In this document: piece by piece, positions 1 through 7,186 of the stretch
Numbering within the stretch: position 1 is the stretch's first letter
How the letters are laid out: each line of letters opens with the position of its first letter
Origin: Chitinophagaceae bacterium
Lineage (GTDB): Bacteria > Bacteroidota > Bacteroidia > Chitinophagales > Chitinophagaceae
Assembly: GCA_017998385.1 (NCBI GenBank)
Contig: JAGODE010000011.1
Coordinates: forward strand, 1 to 37,902
Length of the DNA stretch: 37,902 bases
Direction: 5' to 3'
The notes under the pieces: generated by a model
Databases searched by the model: none
Told to the model about the DNA's origin: nothing
Seen by the model: the letters and a program-made list of their open reading frames with translations, nothing else
Program-made: the position numbers and the translations under genes

Positions 1-231
1 GACCAATACTGGGCATGGCATGAACTGGGCGATATACAGTATGAAGTAAGGCACTCCTGGCATGGATCTCCGGCACATTCCAGCTATGTGGTAAATACGC
101 GTAAATTATTGAAGATGGAATTACTGACGGGTGGTAATGTGGTGCTTGATCTCAGCAAGGCGCTCATAAGGATTGACCTGGAAGAATATATTGCAGTATA
201 TCGTTACCGCCACAGCCAGCAACAGGGTTAA
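1..231 (+). CDS. C-terminal part of an unknown protein, cut by the window edge
   Basis: Frame 1 is open from the first base to a TAA at 229-231 and gives 76 residues, beginning DQYWAWHELGD and ending RYRHSQQQG. The start lies outside the window. I do not recognise the family. The fragment is soluble-looking, with several aromatic and histidine residues (WHELGD, HSWHGSPAHSSY) and a more regular tail. Its stop is 6 nt from the stop of the convergent EamA transporter, and I see no terminator between them. It is called coding because the frame stays open to a natural stop and its composition resembles that of its neighbours. Confidence 0.6.
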   Translation, partial: DQYWAWHELGDIQYEVRHSWHGSPAHSSYVVNTRKLLKMELLTGGNVVLDLSKALIRIDLEEYIAVYRYRHSQQQG

Positions 232-237
232 ACAGGA

Positions 238-1173
238 TCATTTATTTTTTTTCGATTTTGCCAGTGCTATGAGTATCACGCCACCCAGTATCACTGTAAG
301 TGCAGTAATCTGCTGTGCATTGATCTGCTCACCTGCTATAAGCCAGCCCAGAAACAGCGCCACTACCGGATTAACATACGCATATGTACCAACCAGTGTG
401 GCAGACCGGACATTCAGCAACCAGATATAAGCCATATAACCTACCAGCGACCCCATTACAACCAGGTAGCCAATAGCAAGTACAGAAGCATATGTAATAT
501 GCTGAAGCGATACCTTATCAAATTCGCCACTCGCTGCGCTGGCTATAATGGCAAAACAACCGGCCGCCATCATCTGAACGGCCGCTTTCATACCTGTAGA
601 CGTGGTTATTGGTTTGTATTTTGAATAAAGCGAACCAACTGCCCAGCTGATTGTACCGGTCAGCAATACAAAAAAGCTGATCAGCTTCATTTCGTTGCCT
701 TTGAAGCTGAAAGCGTCCTTATCCGAAAAGAGCGTGAGTATACCGGCAAAACCAATCAGCAACCCCATGAGTACCCATTTATTGGAAAAGTTATTCTTCC
801 ACTCCCTTTTATCGAGCAGTACAAACCACAGGGGTGTACTTGCTACAATGATAGCAGCAAGCCCGCTGGAAATATATTGTTCTACCCACGCTACAGAACC
901 GGTGCCGATAAACAGCATCAGAAAACCCCCTACCGAGATCTTGCCAATGGTACCGGCGCCAGGTGTGGATTCGCGTTTTATGATACGCAGATACAGGTAC
1001 AGCAAAAGGCCGGCTACGGTAAAACGAATGCCAGCCATAAGCAATGGCGGTATTTCGCGTATCGCTATCAGAATAGCGGTATACGTAGAGCCCCAGATGA
1101 TATACAGGGCTGCAAAGGCAGCGATTACCATCGCCTGTGAAGGTTGTTTCTGAATAGGAGTAGATGCAGACAT
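238..1173 (-). CDS. EamA/DMT-superfamily transporter (YedA/RhaT-like)
   Basis: This is a 311-residue integral membrane protein that probably exports a small metabolite or amino acid across the inner membrane. About ten hydrophobic helices fall into two EamA repeats. The first opens with the family-typical AALYIIWGSTYTAILIAIREIPPLLMAG pattern (shown here only as its core WGSTY and PPLLMAG). The second ends with GTYAYVNPVVALFLGW, the usual signature of the second EamA repeat, followed by a lysine-rich tail. The length is normal for the family. The gene starts 3 nt downstream of the Lrp/AsnC regulator's stop, so the two are almost certainly one transcript. That arrangement is common for Lrp-controlled amino-acid exporters. 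The substrate cannot be read from the sequence. Confidence 0.9.
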   Translation of the reverse strand: MSASTPIQKQPSQAMVIAAFAALYIIWGSTYTAILIAIREIPPLLMAGIRFTVAGLLLYLYLRIIKRESTPGAGTIGKISVGGFLMLFIGTGSVAWVEQYISSGLAAIIVASTPLWFVLLDKREWKNNFSNKWVLMGLLIGFAGILTLFSDKDAFSFKGNEMKLISFFVLLTGTISWAVGSLYSKYKPITTSTGMKAAVQMMAAGCFAIIASAASGEFDKVSLQHITYASVLAIGYLVVMGSLVGYMAYIWLLNVRSATLVGTYAYVNPVVALFLGWLIAGEQINAQQITALTVILGGVILIALAKSKKNK

Positions 1174-1176
1174 AGG

Positions 1177-1647
1177 TTATAAGGTCCTGGGTACGGGAAG
1201 TTGATTGGTTTCTTTCAGTGTTTCAAGTACAATAGTGGTCTTGGTAGAAAGGATGCCGGGTATCTTACCCATCTTTTCGCGCATGAGCCGGATGAGTGAT
1301 TGCGGATCGCTGGATCTTACCTTCAGCAGGTAACAATCATCGCCGGCAATATGATGCAGCTCGAGTACATCGGGTATTTTGGCCAGTTGTTTGGCTACTG
1401 TGGCATTGCCGGGGCCTTCACTGCTTTTAATAAAAATGAAAGCCAGCAACCGGAGACCCAGCAGGTCTGCATTGAGGCGGGCTGTATATTGCTGTATCAC
1501 TCCTTTCTGTTCCAGCTTCTTCACCCGCTCCAGTGCAGCAGAAGGGGCCATGCCTATCTGGCGGGCCAGGTCGGCATTGGATACCGAAGCATCCGCCTGT
1601 TTGAGAGCCAGAATCTTCAGATCTGTTTCGTCCATCGATAAAGACAT
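1177..1647 (-). CDS. Lrp/AsnC family transcriptional regulator
   Basis: This is a 156-residue protein with the standard two-part Lrp layout. An N-terminal helix-turn-helix lies at about residues 5-60 (DETDLKILALKQADASVSNAD, recognition helix near APSAALERVKKLE). A C-terminal RAM/AsnC effector-binding domain lies at about residues 70-145 (GNATVAKQLAKIPDVLELHHIAGDDCYLLKV, seen as its core HHIAGDDCYLL). The length is typical. It is the first gene of a two-gene unit with the EamA transporter. A perfect 13-bp inverted repeat lies immediately upstream of its start and is the probable autoregulatory operator. By family analogy it should sense an amino acid or related effector and switch the exporter; the effector is unknown. 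Confidence 0.92.
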   Translation of the reverse strand: MSLSMDETDLKILALKQADASVSNADLARQIGMAPSAALERVKKLEQKGVIQQYTARLNADLLGLRLLAFIFIKSSEGPGNATVAKQLAKIPDVLELHHIAGDDCYLLKVRSSDPQSLIRLMREKMGKIPGILSTKTTIVLETLKETNQLPVPRTL

Positions 1648-1651
1648 TTTT

Positions 1652-1697
1652 CAGAATATTATTCGGCTAATTTACGAATTAAAAGAATAATATTCTG
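1652..1697. promoter_or_regulatory. 13-bp perfect inverted repeat, probable Lrp operator
   Basis: CAGAATATTATTC at 1652-1664 is repeated exactly in inverted orientation as GAATAATATTCTG at 1685-1697. A 20-bp AT-rich spacer separates them, and the arm centres are 33 bp apart, about three helical turns. The pair sits between the stop of dinB and the start of the Lrp/AsnC gene, 4 nt from the Lrp start codon. Lrp-family octamers bind phased AT-rich sites of this sort, so autoregulation of the regulator-exporter unit is the natural reading. Binding itself is inference. Confidence 0.6.
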
Positions 1698-1710
1698 GAA
1701 TAACAGCCGT

Positions 1711-2898
1711 TTACCTTTTCCCTTCCTCCTTACCACCCGGTGGTTCCTTACGGCGCATGGCGCTGGCTTTGGCTACCAGTTTGCTGCCAAACTGATTTTT
1801 GATTTCATCCACTGCTTTATAGAGATTGAGCTTCTCTACATTATTATCGAACAAACTCATTTGTACCGTGAAGGGAATAAACTGACTGAGCCGCACACCC
1901 AGCAAACGTACCGGCCTGCCTGCCTGGTATGATTTGCGAAACAGGTCTTTCACTTTTGCTATAAGCTGATCATCGAGTGCCGTATAATCGATGGTTTCCT
2001 GCCGCGAGGTTGTTTCAAAATCGCTATACCTTATTTTGACGGTTATACAGCCCGCCAGCTTTTCATCTTCGCGCAGCGCATAGGCCGTTTTTTCGGTGAG
2101 CCTTACCAGCTCCTGGTTGAGAAAATGCAGGTCGGTATGGTCGCGGTCAAAAGTATTTTCATGACTGATGCTCTTTTGCTCCCATTCCGTTTCGATCTGT
2201 GAGCGGCCAATGCCCTGTGCTTTTTCCCACAGCGATTCCCCCCATTTACCTACATAACGTTGCAGCAACTCTAGTGGGGTGCGGGCCAGGTCCTCAATGG
2301 TGTAGATACCAAAATTTTTTAAGGTTTGTTCTGTCTGCTGCCCCACACCGTTGATCTTTTCAATCCCGAGTGGCCAGAGAAAATCTTTTTCACGCCCATG
2401 TGGTATTTCCAGGAACCCATTGGGCTTCGCTTCATTGGTAGCCATCTTGCTGATAAATTTGGCCGATGACAAACCGGCTGAGATGGGCAGACCCGTTTCT
2501 TTGGTAATAATCTCGCGCAACTCACGTGCATAACGGCTTACACCAAAAAATTTATCCATGCCGGTGAGATCGATATAGAACTCATCGATGGAAGCTTTTT
2601 CAAATAAAGGCACTCTGGAGGCGATGATATCTGTGACCCAGCGCGAATACCGGCTGTAATCGGCGCGACTGCTGTTGGTAACGATGGCATGCGGACACAA
2701 CTGCAGTGCTTTTTTCATGGGCATGGCCGAGTGTATGCCATACTTACGGGCTTCGTAACTGCAGGCAGCCACTACACCCCGCTCATAACCACCTACCAGT
2801 ACCGGCTTACCCTTTAGTGAAGGATTATTCAGGATCTCGACCGACACAAAAAACGAGTCGAGGTCAAAATGCGCAATATAGGGAAGGGCAGTACTCAC
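1711..2898 (-). CDS. dinB: DNA polymerase IV (Y-family translesion polymerase)
   Basis: This is a 395-residue error-prone Y-family polymerase. The catalytic acidic residues are visible in HFDLDSFFVSVE (about residues 10-21) and KASIDEFYIDLTGMD (about residues 100-114). The SYEARKYGI motif of the finger region lies near residue 47. Helix-hairpin-helix sequence (INGVGQQTEQTLKNFGI core GVGQQT) follows at about residues 180-200, then the little-finger domain. The pentamer QMSLF near residue 347 resembles a beta-clamp-binding peptide. The reading frame begins with GTG. An exact TAnnTTTG promoter element lies only 5 nt upstream, so the message may be nearly leaderless. I see no LexA-like operator. 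Confidence 0.95.
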   Translation of the reverse strand: MSTALPYIAHFDLDSFFVSVEILNNPSLKGKPVLVGGYERGVVAACSYEARKYGIHSAMPMKKALQLCPHAIVTNSSRADYSRYSRWVTDIIASRVPLFEKASIDEFYIDLTGMDKFFGVSRYARELREIITKETGLPISAGLSSAKFISKMATNEAKPNGFLEIPHGREKDFLWPLGIEKINGVGQQTEQTLKNFGIYTIEDLARTPLELLQRYVGKWGESLWEKAQGIGRSQIETEWEQKSISHENTFDRDHTDLHFLNQELVRLTEKTAYALREDEKLAGCITVKIRYSDFETTSRQETIDYTALDDQLIAKVKDLFRKSYQAGRPVRLLGVRLSQFIPFTVQMSLFDNNVEKLNLYKAVDEIKNQFGSKLVAKASAMRRKEPPGGKEEGKR

Positions 2899-2902
2899 GC
2901 TG

Positions 2903-2930
2903 CAAAGGTAACGAATGCCCGGGTGGGCAA
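2903..2930 (-). promoter_or_regulatory. dinB promoter
   Basis: On the minus strand TACCTTTG (2910-2903) matches the Bacteroidetes -7 consensus TAnnTTTG exactly. TTG at 2930-2928 stands 17 nt upstream as a plausible -33 element. The GTG start codon of dinB is at 2898-2896, so transcription would begin at or within a few bases of the start codon. Confidence 0.55.
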
Positions 2931-2951
2931 TTCAGGAAGCCTGCACTGCCT

Positions 2952-2959
2952 TATCTTTA
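2952..2959 (+). promoter_or_regulatory. -7 element of the Crp/Fnr-type regulator gene
   Basis: TATCTTTA differs from TAnnTTTG only in the last base and lies 18 nt upstream of the ATG at 2978. It shares the 79-nt divergent space with the dinB promoter. No convincing -33 element is visible. Confidence 0.4.
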
Positions 2960-2977
2960 CCGTCAACCGGTCAGCAC

Positions 2978-3559
2978 ATGGAAGGACTGCAACATCTTCA
3001 GAAATTTACCAGCAGCATTACCCCCCTTCGGGAGGAAGAATGGGCTGCGTTTGCAGCAGGATGGAGCCCGGTAGCCGGCAAGCGTAAAACACTGCTTACC
3101 GCTGCGGGAGAAACAGAACGCTATCTTTATTTTGTGCTGGAAGGAGTGCAGCGGGTTTTTCATATCGGCGAAGACCGCCAGGAGGCCACCCTTGTGTTTA
3201 CCTATCCCTATTCCTTTGGTGGTGTTGCCGATTCGCTGCTGACCCAGACACCGTCCTCCTATTTTTTTGAAACACTTACCAGCAGTCAGTTGCTGCGGAT
3301 TAGCCATCAGCAACTGCAGCAACTGATGCAGGCCCACACCGGCATCCGCGAACTGGTATTACGGGCTACTGCTTTTGCATTGAAAGGAGTGCTGGAGCGT
3401 CAGCTGGAGTTGCAGTGCTTTAGTGCCGAACAGAAGTTTCGTACCCTGCTCAAACGCAGCCCGCACGTCTTGCAGATCATTCCTCATAAATACCTGGCCT
3501 CCTACCTGGGCATTGACCCCACTACTTTCAGCAAACTGCTGGGCTCCATCCGTATTTAA
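2978..3559 (+). CDS. Crp/Fnr family transcriptional regulator
   Basis: This is a 193-residue protein of the short Crp/Fnr type common in Bacteroidetes. Residues 1-120 form a cyclic-nucleotide-binding-like beta-barrel (ITPLREEEWAAFA, RYLYFVLEGVQRVF, FTYPYSFGGVADSLL). A long dimerisation helix follows, and then the helix-turn-helix (IPHKYLASYLGIDPTTFSKLL) at the very C-terminus. The frame is open further upstream to 2915. ATG 2978 is preferred because it follows a promoter-like TATCTTTA by 18 nt and gives the family's usual N-terminus. No Fnr-type cysteine cluster is present. The next gene, a DinB-fold protein, has a dyad with Crp-like geometry over its promoter, so it is the likely target. Confidence 0.88.
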   Translation: MEGLQHLQKFTSSITPLREEEWAAFAAGWSPVAGKRKTLLTAAGETERYLYFVLEGVQRVFHIGEDRQEATLVFTYPYSFGGVADSLLTQTPSSYFFETLTSSQLLRISHQQLQQLMQAHTGIRELVLRATAFALKGVLERQLELQCFSAEQKFRTLLKRSPHVLQIIPHKYLASYLGIDPTTFSKLLGSIRI

Positions 3560-3575
3560 TGCCTTTATCTGGCAG

Positions 3576-3624
3576 AAATCTTGGTCTGCGCCAAGATTTG
3601 CGCTTACAGCGGCAGCTAGCTTTG
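3576..3624 (+). promoter_or_regulatory. Crp-like dyad overlapping the promoter of the DinB-fold gene
   Basis: A perfect dyad, AAATCTTGG (3576-3584) and CCAAGATTT (3591-3599), has a 6-bp spacer. That is the arm-spacer-arm geometry used by Crp/Fnr dimers. The right arm runs into TTTG (3597-3600), which can serve as -33 element. TAGCTTTG at 3617-3624 is an exact TAnnTTTG -7 element, with 16 nt between them. The downstream ATG is at 3639. The placement suggests control by the regulator encoded just upstream; binding is not demonstrated. Confidence 0.6.
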
Positions 3625-3638
3625 ATAAAAAAAGAAAG

Positions 3639-4238
3639 ATGCAAAAGTTTAACAGTGAAGAATTACTCCTTCAATTACAATCAACTGTAAGAAGCCATAT
3701 TGCCGCGGCTACACGGTTAAAACAGGAAGACCCGGCTTTTTTGCTGGAGCAGCCGGGCGCCGGCCGTTGGAGTGTGATACAGGTAGTGCAACACCTCAAT
3801 ACCTACGGTGAGTTTTATCTGCCTGCCATTCGTAAGGCCCTGCAGCAATCCGCGCCGGCGCGACCTTATTTTAAACCCGGCTGGTTAGGAAATTATTTTA
3901 CCAGGATGATCAGTCCCGATGCTGTGGGCAACATTGGTAAAAAAATGAAGGCGGCGCCGCGTCATCGTCCGTCTTTTCATGCAGATGCACAACCGGTGAT
4001 AGCTCTTTTTCTCGAGCAGCAATATGCGTTACTGGAACTGCTGGAAAAAGCACGTTCGAAAGATCTGGCAGGTATAAAAACGCCCATATCCATCGCGTCA
4101 TTTATCCGGTTACGACTGGGAGATACCTTCCGTTTTCTCGCAGCACACCAGGAGCGCCACTTTATTCAGATTGAGCGTACACTGCAACTGGTCAGGATCC
4201 ATGCAGATAGATATCCAGCAATCCATCGGGTAGCGTAA
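3639..4238 (+). CDS. DinB-fold (DinB_2/YfiT-like) putative metal-dependent protein
   Basis: This is a 199-residue four-helix-bundle protein of the DinB/YfiT superfamily, which is unrelated to DNA polymerase IV despite the name. The three histidines expected for metal binding are visible: H52 in VVQHLNTYGEF and H170/H174 in LAAHQERHFIQIER. W44 and the preceding GAGRWSVIQ motif are also typical. Superfamily members include bacillithiol or mycothiol transferases and many proteins of unknown role, so no reaction is assigned. The frame is open upstream to 3423, but the conserved sequence begins at ATG 3639. It lies behind a Crp/Fnr-type regulator, and its 3' end overlaps the convergent rimM gene by 47 bp. 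Confidence 0.85.
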   Translation: MQKFNSEELLLQLQSTVRSHIAAATRLKQEDPAFLLEQPGAGRWSVIQVVQHLNTYGEFYLPAIRKALQQSAPARPYFKPGWLGNYFTRMISPDAVGNIGKKMKAAPRHRPSFHADAQPVIALFLEQQYALLELLEKARSKDLAGIKTPISIASFIRLRLGDTFRFLAAHQERHFIQIERTLQLVRIHADRYPAIHRVA

Positions 4239-4716
4239 CAAGCACCTGGCGTTTGCGGTGATCGATGCGTTGCAGCGTTCCTTCGTGCAGTGGTATCAAG
4301 ACTTCATGCCCGCGTATATCGAGGCGGCAGAGCAGTTGATGGGGTTGTTCTATCAACTCCAGGATGGGGCCCAGCGGGTCCTTTTCCTGTATCACAGTAT
4401 AGCCCAGCAGGCTTACGGGCGATGATTTGGCAGCATATTGCCGAAGGACTTCTTCGGGTAACCAGAGTTCTTTTTGTGTCAGCGTCAGGGCTGCTTCGCG
4501 GCTATCTATATTCTCCAGTTTGAGATATATTTCCGTATCACTCTTGGCACGGGCTTCCTGTATAAACCAGGGGAGGAAGGAGTTTTTTTTCTCTTCCACA
4601 AATACGACTTCCAGCCCTTTGAGGGTAGACTTTTTTCCCAGCGTGTGCTGCAATATAAGCTCTCCTTTAAGCCCGAATACAGCTACGAGTTTTCCTATCT
4701 TAATATATTCTGCCAA
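4192..4716 (-). CDS. rimM: Ribosome maturation factor RimM
   Basis: This is a 174-residue assembly factor that binds S19 and helps mature the 30S head. The N-terminal RimM beta-barrel begins with the typical IGKLVAVFGLKGELIL. The C-terminal PRC-barrel domain contains LLGYTV and ends with HEVLIPLHEGTLQRID and LPDGLLDIY, as expected for the family. The start codon is TTG (4716-4714); no in-frame ATG or GTG is visible nearby. It follows rpsP, the classical partner. An intrinsic terminator sits between the two genes, only about 36 nt from the rimM start, so expression may rely on read-through. Its 3' end overlaps the DinB-fold gene by 47 bp. Confidence 0.93.
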   Translation of the reverse strand: MAEYIKIGKLVAVFGLKGELILQHTLGKKSTLKGLEVVFVEEKKNSFLPWFIQEARAKSDTEIYLKLENIDSREAALTLTQKELWLPEEVLRQYAAKSSPVSLLGYTVIQEKDPLGPILELIEQPHQLLCRLDIRGHEVLIPLHEGTLQRIDHRKRQVLVTLPDGLLDIYLHGS

Positions 4717-4751
4717 GACAATAAACGATAATTGATGTGATGAGGGAGAAT

Positions 4752-4783
4752 AAAAAAATCCCGGTTCAGCTGAACCGGGATTT
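4752..4783 (-). terminator. Intrinsic terminator between rpsP and rimM
   Basis: AAATCCCGGTTCAG (4756-4769) and CTGAACCGGGATTT (4770-4783) form a perfect 28-bp palindrome. Read on the minus strand, the GC-rich hairpin is followed by a run of seven T (complement of 4752-4758). It lies 53 nt after the rpsP stop and would reduce transcription into rimM. A second small palindrome, TGGACC-A-GGTCCA, lies at 4800-4812. Confidence 0.85.
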
Positions 4784-4836
4784 CAGAACTTTCAGGATTT
4801 GGACCAGGTCCACTGCCATTAAGCAGGTCGCTGCAT

Positions 4837-5277
4837 TTATCCTTCACTTCCGCTGTCGGCCCTTCTTTCGGGACGACGGCCCGGAGCCGGACGACGGCTA
4901 CGACGGGCGCGGCTAGCTTCTTCCTGGCGTTTCTTAATCTGGGCATCATGCTCAGCACTCCACTTGGTGAATTTTTCCATAGCGGTAGCATCATCAAAGA
5001 GGCCCAGCTTTACACCACGCAGCAGATGTTTCAGATACAGTACACCTTTAAAGCTCAGGATACGGCGAACAGTATCAGTAGGTGTAGCACCTTTGCTGAG
5101 CCATTCCAAAGCTTTCTGACGATCCAGCTGAATTGTAGCAGGAACAGTCAGGGGATTGTAAGTACCTAATTTCTGGATGAATTTACCATCACGCGGGCTG
5201 CGTGAATCTGCCACTACAATGAAGTAGAAAGGTCTTTTCTTAGACCCGTGGCGTTGCAGTCGGATTTTTGCTGCCAT
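4837..5277 (-). CDS. rpsP: 30S ribosomal protein bS16
   Basis: This is a 146-residue protein. The first 80 residues are canonical bS16 ([41 protein letters not shown]). The rest is an extension containing a charged helix and an arginine-rich low-complexity tail ([18 protein letters not shown]). Long C-terminal extensions of bS16 are known in Bacteroidetes. It is the first gene of the rpsP-rimM pair and has a near-perfect promoter 60 nt upstream. The leader between promoter and start contains two short inverted repeats (ACGGT/ACCGT and TTGTTAACAA) that could be structural; no known regulatory motif is recognised there. Confidence 0.97.
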   Translation of the reverse strand: MAAKIRLQRHGSKKRPFYFIVVADSRSPRDGKFIQKLGTYNPLTVPATIQLDRQKALEWLSKGATPTDTVRRILSFKGVLYLKHLLRGVKLGLFDDATAMEKFTKWSAEHDAQIKKRQEEASRARRSRRPAPGRRPERRADSGSEG

Positions 5278-5337
5278 TTTAAATAGACATTTAAAGGCGT
5301 TAAATAATAATTGTTAACAACGGTTGACACCGTGCTG

Positions 5338-5369
5338 CAAAAGTAAGATGTGGCAACTGAAATCCCAAA
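5338..5369 (-). promoter_or_regulatory. rpsP promoter (Bacteroidetes consensus)
   Basis: On the minus strand TTTG (5369-5366) is followed after 20 nt by TACTTTTG (5345-5338). Both elements match the consensus TTTG and TAnnTTTG exactly. The predicted leader to the rpsP ATG at 5277 is about 55 nt. Confidence 0.75.
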
Positions 5370-5441
5370 GGGATTTTAAGAACGGACCGGCGGAAGGGTA
5401 AACTGTTGCAAATCGCTGACAATGTGGCCCGTGGGAGGAAG

Positions 5442-5738
5442 AATGTGCTAATGGGGGAATGTGCCAGTATGCTAATGAATTGGGAGATTTGAAAATCACT
5501 GCTGTCCGGAGAAAATAAATGTGACAAAAAAGAGATTCGATAATCAGATTTGTACAGATGCTATTGTGGGCTTTGGGAAATGTAAGTCACCTTGTAACAT
5601 TGTTGGTTCTCCATAACAGAGAGAGAGCGGTGTTTAATCGCTATTTCCCTGCCATATTCAGATCGCGAAGAACGCAAAGCAGGCTTAAAGATACAGAGGA
5701 TCATTAGCACATTTATCCCATTAGCACATTAGCACATT
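5442..5738. repeat. Intergenic region with direct and inverted copies of CATTAGCACATT
   Basis: The 466-nt space between rpsP and ffh (5278-5743) holds the rpsP promoter at one end and no gene I can support. CATTAGCACATT occurs at 5702-5713 and 5719-5730, with a further half copy at 5731-5738. The exact reverse complement AATGTGCTAATG lies at 5442-5453, and a degenerate relative follows to about 5477. A minus-strand frame across 5300-5527 is probably a by-product of this repetitive, AT-rich sequence. No terminator for ffh is obvious. Confidence 0.5.
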
Positions 5739-5743
5739 TTCTC

Positions 5744-7069
5744 TTAGCGTCGCATACCCGGCATCATGCGTCCAAACATGTTCATTTTATTCATGTTCTT
5801 CATCATGTCGCGCATTTGCTCAAACTGTTTCATAAAGGCATTTACATCGGCAACATCTTTGCCGGCACCCTTGGCGATACGTTTGCGGCGGTTGAGGTCG
5901 ATAATATCGGGATTATTTCTTTCTTCGGGAGTCATGGAGTTGATCATGGCCTCAATACCTTTGAATGCATCTTCATTGATGTCGAGGTCCTTGATCTTGG
6001 AGCCAACGCCGGGTATCATACCCAGCAGATCCTTCATATTGCCCATCTTCTTGATCTGCTCCAGCTGCATTTTGAAGTCGGCAAAATCGAATTTATTCTT
6101 CCGGATCTTGCTCTCCAGTTTTTTGGCCTGTTCTTCATCAAACTGCTCCTGTGCTTTTTCTACCAGTGAGGTGATATCACCCATACCCAGGATACGCTGG
6201 GCCATACGATCGGGATAAAACACATCGAGCGTATCCATTTTTTCACCATTGCTGGTAAACTTGATGGGCTTATTAACGGTATAGCGGATAGAAAGGGCCG
6301 CACCACCACGGGTATCGCCATCGAGTTTGGTCAGTACCACACCCGTAAAGTCGAGCCGGTCATTAAAGGCTTTGGCAGTATTTACCGCATCCTGACCGGT
6401 CATGCTGTCTACAACAAACAGGATTTCCTGCGGATTTACGGCAGCTTTGATATTGGCCACTTCGGTCATCATGGCTTCATCGATGGCCAGGCGGCCGGCA
6501 GTATCGATGATCACCACATTTTTGTTGCGGGCACGGGCTTCTTTCACAGCCTGCTGCGCAATGGCTACTGCATCTTTATTCTCAGGTTCAATATGTACAT
6601 CGACCCCAATCTGCTCGCCCAGCACACGCAATTGTTCCATGGCCGCAGGGCGATAGATATCCGCTGCTACCAGCAGGGGAGAGAGGCCTTTTTTTGTTTT
6701 AAGGTAATTAGCCAGTTTACCGCTGAAAGTGGTTTTACCACTACCCTGCAGACCAGCTACCAGTATCACAGCAGGATTGCCCTTGCTTTGAAATACGGCT
6801 TCTTCGCCGCCCATCAGCTCGGTCAGCTCGTCCTTTACAATCTTTACCATCAGCTGGCCGGGGCTGATAGAGGTGAGCACTTTTTCGCCCAGTGCCTTAT
6901 CCTTGATCTTATCGGTGAATTCCTTGGCTATTTTATAGTTCACATCCGCATCCACCAGCGCGCGGCGGATATCTTTTACGGTTGTGGCGATATTCAATTC
7001 AGTGATGCGCCCCTGGCCTTTGAGATTCTTAAAGGCTGATTCCAGTTTCTCCTGTAATGAATTAAACAT
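5744..7069 (-). CDS. ffh: Signal recognition particle GTPase Ffh
   Basis: This is a 441-residue SRP54-type protein that binds 4.5S RNA and signal peptides and docks with FtsY. The N domain (1-90) leads into the G domain with the P-loop GLQGSGKTT (106-114), DTAGR, TKLDGDTRGGAALS and the DITSLVEKAQ segment. A methionine-rich M domain follows, ending in MNKMNMFGRMMPGMRR. The frame opens at 7099, but ATG 7069 gives the family N-terminus MFNSLQEKLE. The length is normal. It is separated from the upstream sigma-factor gene by a strong hairpin terminator. Confidence 0.97.
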   Translation of the reverse strand: MFNSLQEKLESAFKNLKGQGRITELNIATTVKDIRRALVDADVNYKIAKEFTDKIKDKALGEKVLTSISPGQLMVKIVKDELTELMGGEEAVFQSKGNPAVILVAGLQGSGKTTFSGKLANYLKTKKGLSPLLVAADIYRPAAMEQLRVLGEQIGVDVHIEPENKDAVAIAQQAVKEARARNKNVVIIDTAGRLAIDEAMMTEVANIKAAVNPQEILFVVDSMTGQDAVNTAKAFNDRLDFTGVVLTKLDGDTRGGAALSIRYTVNKPIKFTSNGEKMDTLDVFYPDRMAQRILGMGDITSLVEKAQEQFDEEQAKKLESKIRKNKFDFADFKMQLEQIKKMGNMKDLLGMIPGVGSKIKDLDINEDAFKGIEAMINSMTPEERNNPDIIDLNRRKRIAKGAGKDVADVNAFMKQFEQMRDMMKNMNKMNMFGRMMPGMRR

Positions 7070-7112
7070 GTGTTGCGTATTTTCTGGCGCCGGCCGCACC
7101 GGCAGTTAAAGC

Positions 7113-7143
7113 AAAAAGTGAACATGTATCATGTTCACTTTTT
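7113..7143 (-). terminator. Hairpin terminator downstream of the sigma-factor gene
   Basis: AAAAAGTGAACATG (7113-7126) and CATGTTCACTTTTT (7130-7143) pair perfectly over 14 bp with a 3-nt loop. A-tract and T-tract flanks make it potentially bidirectional. It lies 44 nt past the sigma-factor stop and 44 nt before the ffh start. Confidence 0.75.
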
Positions 7144-7186
7144 AACGGATTGCAAATATAAATTAAGTAGTGTATAGTTTATTTCA

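Noticed and set aside
2915..2977. Upstream extension of the Crp/Fnr-type regulator
   Set aside because: It would read through the promoter-like TATCTTTA and gives residues unlike the family N-terminus. ATG 2978 fits better.
5300..5527. Minus-strand frame of 75 residues between rpsP and ffh
   Set aside because: It overlaps the rpsP promoter, lies in repeat-like AT-rich DNA and resembles no protein I know.
7153..7160. TATATTTG on the minus strand as an ffh promoter
   Set aside because: It matches TAnnTTTG, but it lies upstream of a 14-bp terminator hairpin, so transcripts would run straight into it. No -33 element is at the right distance.
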